Origin: Acetobacter sp. CAG:977
Lineage (GTDB): Bacteria; Pseudomonadota; Alphaproteobacteria; CAAGCB01; CAG-977
Assembly: GCA_000434295.1 (NCBI GenBank)
Contig: HF994935.1
Span: 200,037 to 264,036, forward strand
Length of the DNA: 64,000 nt
Direction of reading: 5' to 3'
Under the pieces are notes generated by a model. The model did not search any database. It saw only the letters and a program-made list of their open reading frames with translations, and had not been told where the DNA came from. The translations under genes were made by a program, and so were the position numbers. This document shows, in pieces, positions 61,579 through 64,000 of this stretch (within the stretch, counting starts at the first letter, position 1; each line of letters starts with the position of its first letter).

Positions 61579-61609
61579 AAACCCCGCGAATTGAAGCGGG
61601 GTTTGTTTT
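61579..61609 (-). terminator. Terminator after rpsU
   Basis: AAACCCCGC and GCGGGGTTT with an eight-base loop, then TT-G-TTT on the minus strand, 26 bases after the rpsU stop. Confidence 0.88.
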
Positions 61610-61634
61610 TAGCATTTGTTTGAAACGGACTTGA

Positions 61635-61841
61635 TTAGAATCCGTCGCGTTCCAAGCGTTTGCGTTCCAGTTTGCGTGCGCGGCGAACGGCTTCGGCCTT
61701 TTCACGGGCTTTCTTTTCCGAGGGCTTTTCAAAGTTGCGGCGCAATTTCATTTCACGGAAGACACCTTCGCGCTGCATTTTTTTCTTCAAAGCCTTCAAA
61801 GCCTGATCGACGTTGTTGTCGCGAACGATTACCTGTACCAT
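61635..61841 (-). CDS. rpsU: 30S ribosomal protein S21
   Basis: A 68-residue S21 (MVQVIVRDNNVDQALKALKK, then FREMKLRRNFEKPSEKKARE). The ATG at 61841 is chosen because S21 proteins begin with this MVQV-type start; an in-frame upstream ATG adds seven residues. The leader is long, about 195 bases (see 61842-62037). Confidence 0.93.
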   Translation of the reverse strand: MVQVIVRDNNVDQALKALKKKMQREGVFREMKLRRNFEKPSEKKAREKAEAVRRARKLERKRLERDGF

Positions 61842-62037
61842 TTTAAAGATCATTCCTTTCATAAAAGAGGGATATGCACGGCTGAACCGATTCTTTCGGG
61901 AAACCGCGGCATACCGATTAAAGTTTGAGAAGTCTGTAACATATTTTCGTTCTGATGAAAAGAGCGAAAATAACGGTTAAGCCGGAAATTTCGGATCCGG
62001 CAAAAGCATCCCTCCTTTGCGGAAAAAAGTGTTTAAC
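61842..62037 (-). other. Long structured rpsU leader
   Basis: Between the promoter at 62044-62072 and the rpsU ATG lie about 195 untranslated bases. They contain a GCCGGA/TCCGGC hairpin (about 61978-62000) near a small frame, AAAGGAGGG-ATG, coding MLLPDPKFPA then stop. The ribosome site is only one or two bases from that ATG, so its use is doubtful. The length suggests a regulatory leader, perhaps autoregulation by S21; that is inference. Confidence 0.4.
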
Positions 62038-62043
62038 TTTCCT

Positions 62044-62072
62044 ATTATAAGGGCGGAGCCGCCCGTCGGCAA
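62044..62072 (-). promoter_or_regulatory. rpsU promoter
   Basis: On the minus strand TTGCCG (62072-62067), a 17-base spacer and a perfect TATAAT (62049-62044). It starts one base after the stop codon of the upstream zincin gene. The spacer is a GGGCGG/CCGCCC hairpin, which may also terminate that upstream gene. Confidence 0.65.
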
Positions 62073-62073
62073 G

Positions 62074-63171
62074 CTATTTTTGCAATATCCCTTTTTTGCG
62101 CACGAGGGCGACTGTCGTTAAATCGGGCGTTTTCGGACCGTTCGTGCGGATTGAATCCAGCGATTTTAAAGAACGCAGATGCGATATTTTGTCCGAAGCT
62201 TCTTTTTGCCGGCGTGCCAAACGTTGCTTTTTAGCCAGATTCGCGGGCAATTCGCAATACCAGTCGGTGGCTTCCCGTTCCGTCAGACCGCCCGCCATTT
62301 CGATGACTTCTTCGGCAGGTTTTGAAAATCCCAGATTTAAAGCGTCACGGGTGTTGCGATAAATTGCCCAATATGTTTCGTGGGTAACGGAATTTTGTTC
62401 GGGCTTTTTAAAGAATTCGCGTGCTTCTTTGGCGTCCAGATACGTTTTGCCGTTGAATTTGCAAACCTTTTCAATATTGTCCGCAACGGGCACAACGCGT
62501 TGAAGGGCTGTTTTTTCTTCTTCTCGCGTGGCTTTGCGCTTATGGCGTTCATAGTTGCGGATGTAATTTTTTTCGTAGGCTTCGCGCAATCCCGTGTCGT
62601 TAAACCAAGCGTAAAACGCTTCGCCGTGCGCGGTGCCGTTTTCGACGCCGCCTTTTTCGGCTGATTTCAAAAAAGCGGAAACGACGTCTCTGTCTTCTTT
62701 TTTAAATTCTTCCATCGGCTCTTTGATGCCCTGCTGCTGCAGTTCCCAGCCGACCTGACACGCCATGACGTTGGCGTCGGCTTCGATGACGCCCTGAGAT
62801 TGCAGGTAGTCTTTAGGACGGTCTGCATAAGCGCTGAGCAGGACGCCGTTTTGGAATTGCTGAGAATGCCGCAGTTCGTGCGCCAGCGTAATGACCATGC
62901 GGTTTTTGTTGGATCCGGCTGCGATGAAAATCTGTTTTGTTTCGTCGTTAAAGGATCCGAAAGACGCATTTAAGCATTCCGTGTTGATCTTTGTGCCGTA
63001 GGCGGCGGCACAGTCTAAAAGTTCGCGTCCCGTTTTGCTTTTTTGCAGAATTTTAACGGCTTCGCATAACGCGGGCGAAGTATCGTCCAAAAAAGGATAA
63101 GGCTTGTCCGAAACGGGCGGTTCGGCCGCATGCGGCGGCGGATTTAAGGCTTTGGAAAGTTCGTCTGACAT
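62074..63171 (-). CDS. Putative zinc metallopeptidase, DUF6782-like
   Basis: A 365-residue protein with HELRH at residues 98-102 (VITLAHELRHSQQF) and EADANV (Glu130) 32 residues after the first His, the layout of a zincin with a Glu third ligand. It fits what I recall as the DUF6782 putative metallopeptidase family. The C-terminal half is charged and helical. No signal peptide. It is divergent from the related gene at 63315 and has a strong promoter of its own. Confidence 0.7.
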   Translation of the reverse strand: MSDELSKALNPPPHAAEPPVSDKPYPFLDDTSPALCEAVKILQKSKTGRELLDCAAAYGTKINTECLNASFGSFNDETKQIFIAAGSNKNRMVITLAHELRHSQQFQNGVLLSAYADRPKDYLQSQGVIEADANVMACQVGWELQQQGIKEPMEEFKKEDRDVVSAFLKSAEKGGVENGTAHGEAFYAWFNDTGLREAYEKNYIRNYERHKRKATREEEKTALQRVVPVADNIEKVCKFNGKTYLDAKEAREFFKKPEQNSVTHETYWAIYRNTRDALNLGFSKPAEEVIEMAGGLTEREATDWYCELPANLAKKQRLARRQKEASDKISHLRSLKSLDSIRTNGPKTPDLTTVALVRKKGILQK

Positions 63172-63207
63172 ACAAAGTCTCCTGCTTTGCTTGCTTCGAT
63201 TTATTTT

Positions 63208-63236
63208 ATCGTAAGCGCGGGCGTATTTTTTGTCAA
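63208..63236 (-). promoter_or_regulatory. Promoter of the zincin gene at 62074
   Basis: Perfect TTGACA (63236-63231 on the minus strand), 17-base spacer, TACGAT (63213-63208). The ATG is 37 bases after the -10 box. Confidence 0.75.
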
Positions 63237-63269
63237 ACGAAATGCGTGTTTTTGTCTATTTTTGTGTTT

Positions 63270-63297
63270 TTGTTTTTTGAAAAATGAGATATATTAA
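63270..63297 (+). promoter_or_regulatory. Possible promoter of the gene at 63315
   Basis: TTGTTT (63270-63275), 16-base spacer, TATTAA (63292-63297). The ATG is only 18 bases downstream, so the leader would be very short but would still hold AGGAGG. Confidence 0.4.
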
Positions 63298-63314
63298 AAA
63301 ACAGGAGGACGAAT

Positions 63315-64000
63315 ATGCCGAGTTTGACTTCTATTTTTTCCAGTGTTCCTTTTCGCGGTTTTTACCCCGACGAACCGCCTGAAGTTCCTTTTCGGACGGA
63401 AGGCACAAAACAGGAAAAGAAACGTTTGGCATTTTTGATAAACAGGATTGCCCGTTCTTCAAAATTCGGCAGATCTGTTTTGGAACATGCGGCAAAAGAA
63501 GGTTATTCGCTTTCTTTTGAAACCATGGGACGCAGTCGCGGCGCAGCCAGTTCGGATTTGAAAAAAATAGTTTTAAACCCCCGTTGTTCGGATTCGCTTT
63601 TGACGGCGACGCTGACACATGAATCCCGCCATGCGGAGCAGTTTTCGAACGGCGCCGTTTGCGGTTTTTTTAAAGAAGGTCGCACTTTTTCATCTTTGTT
63701 AAAAGAAGAACGCCTGATGGAAGCCGATGCCGTCGCGTCGTCCGTCGCGGTTTGTTTTGATTTGGATCGTTGCGGCGACCGAAAGCCTTTGGAAAAATTG
63801 TATGACAGCTATTCGCATTGCGTGCGGGCATTCGGTTCTTCCGCCGATACGGAAAGAAACAAGGCTTTAACCCAAAGTGCTTTGGCATGGTACGACGATA
63901 CGGAAATAAAATTCCTTTACGAATTCTACGGATTTGTTTCGTCCGTGTCCTGCGGGCAGGATATTGCGCCGGCGGGCACGAAACGCGAAGATCCGACGTC
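63315..64000 (+). CDS. Second DUF6782-like zincin protein (3' end outside the window)
   Basis: An open frame of 228 codons that runs off the right edge, with CAGGAGGAC seven bases before the ATG. It carries HESRH at residues 102-106 (LTHESRHAEQFSNG) and MEADAVA (Glu136) 34 residues after the first His. HSQQFQNG in the gene at 62074 and HAEQFSNG here show that the two are related. It was likely formed by duplication and divergence. The C-terminus cannot be judged. Confidence 0.7.
   Translation, partial: MPSLTSIFSSVPFRGFYPDEPPEVPFRTEGTKQEKKRLAFLINRIARSSKFGRSVLEHAAKEGYSLSFETMGRSRGAASSDLKKIVLNPRCSDSLLTATLTHESRHAEQFSNGAVCGFFKEGRTFSSLLKEERLMEADAVASSVAVCFDLDRCGDRKPLEKLYDSYSHCVRAFGSSADTERNKALTQSALAWYDDTEIKFLYEFYGFVSSVSCGQDIAPAGTKREDPT

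Noticed and set aside
61978..62013. A certain leader peptide (MLLPDPKFPA) before rpsU
   Set aside because: The GGAGG lies only one to two bases from the ATG, too close for normal initiation, so it is mentioned only as part of the leader.
1..64000. CRISPR arrays, prophage, IS elements or integrase genes
   Set aside because: No regularly spaced direct repeats, transposase or integrase motifs, or terminal inverted repeats were found; the TraA-like helicase alone does not make a mobile element.

Overview
The window looks like chromosomal DNA of an alphaproteobacterium. The clearest sign is a circularly permuted, two-piece tmRNA gene (about 23130-23418, minus strand) with a tag that reads ANDNRTQVALAA, next to an alpha-type SspB adaptor. 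Supporting signs are the block thyX-hflK-hflC-DUF2065-degP, a DUF2336 protein, the order nuoN-birA-rnj after the nuo operon, and rpmJ and rpsU as single genes. ThyX in place of ThyA, an oxygen-sensitive class I fumarase, glycogen phosphorylase plus MalQ, and several lineage-specific proteins would fit a host- or gut-associated, low-oxygen lineage; that is inference. No rRNA, ordinary tRNA, CRISPR array, IS element or prophage was found.

Layout. 1-5.7 kb: a TPR protein (partial), a very long membrane protein with a degenerate sulfatase-like domain, and a monothiol glutaredoxin. 5.8-19.4 kb: one long minus-strand operon of about 15 tightly coupled genes. It starts with a sugar aminotransferase and continues with two KAS III enzymes, two acyl carrier proteins, two SDR reductases, two hot-dog dehydratase-like proteins, a NeuD/PglD-type acyltransferase, a split transketolase, an AMP ligase, LuxE and LuxC, followed by an AT-rich unknown gene. 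It appears to build an unusual acyl or acyl-derived group, probably for an amino sugar of a surface glycan. 19.4-28.6 kb: RHH protein, DUF2336 protein, fumarase, sspB and ssrA on the minus strand, then thyX, hflKC, DUF2065, a DegP/DegQ-type protease and holC on the plus strand. 28.6-37 kb: small membrane and repeat proteins, a two-part glycosyltransferase, RluD, L36, a lipoprotein and glycogen phosphorylase. 37.2-56.4 kb: one plus-strand run containing a TraA/RecD-like helicase, two unknown genes, a complete 14-gene nuo operon, birA, rnj and a repeat protein. 56.4-64 kb: three HExxH zincin-like proteins around malQ and rpsU.

The most striking observation is the nuo operon. All 14 ORFs are intact, most join by 4-base ATGA or GTGA overlaps, and the Fe-S ligands of NuoB, NuoE, NuoI, the C-terminal cluster of NuoF and the N4/N5 clusters of NuoG are present. 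Yet NuoG has lost all four ligands of cluster N1b, NuoF has lost its FMN/NADH glycine-rich and GEE motifs, NuoD has lost the quinone-site His, NuoK has Gln at both essential Glu positions (Q38, Q74), NuoA has N79, NuoJ lacks the TM3 Tyr-Gly motif, and NuoM lacks both key Lys. By eye this is a complex I that neither oxidises NADH nor pumps protons in the usual way but is still kept intact.

All alignments were done by eye from memory of reference sequences, and GC statements are impressions, not computed values.
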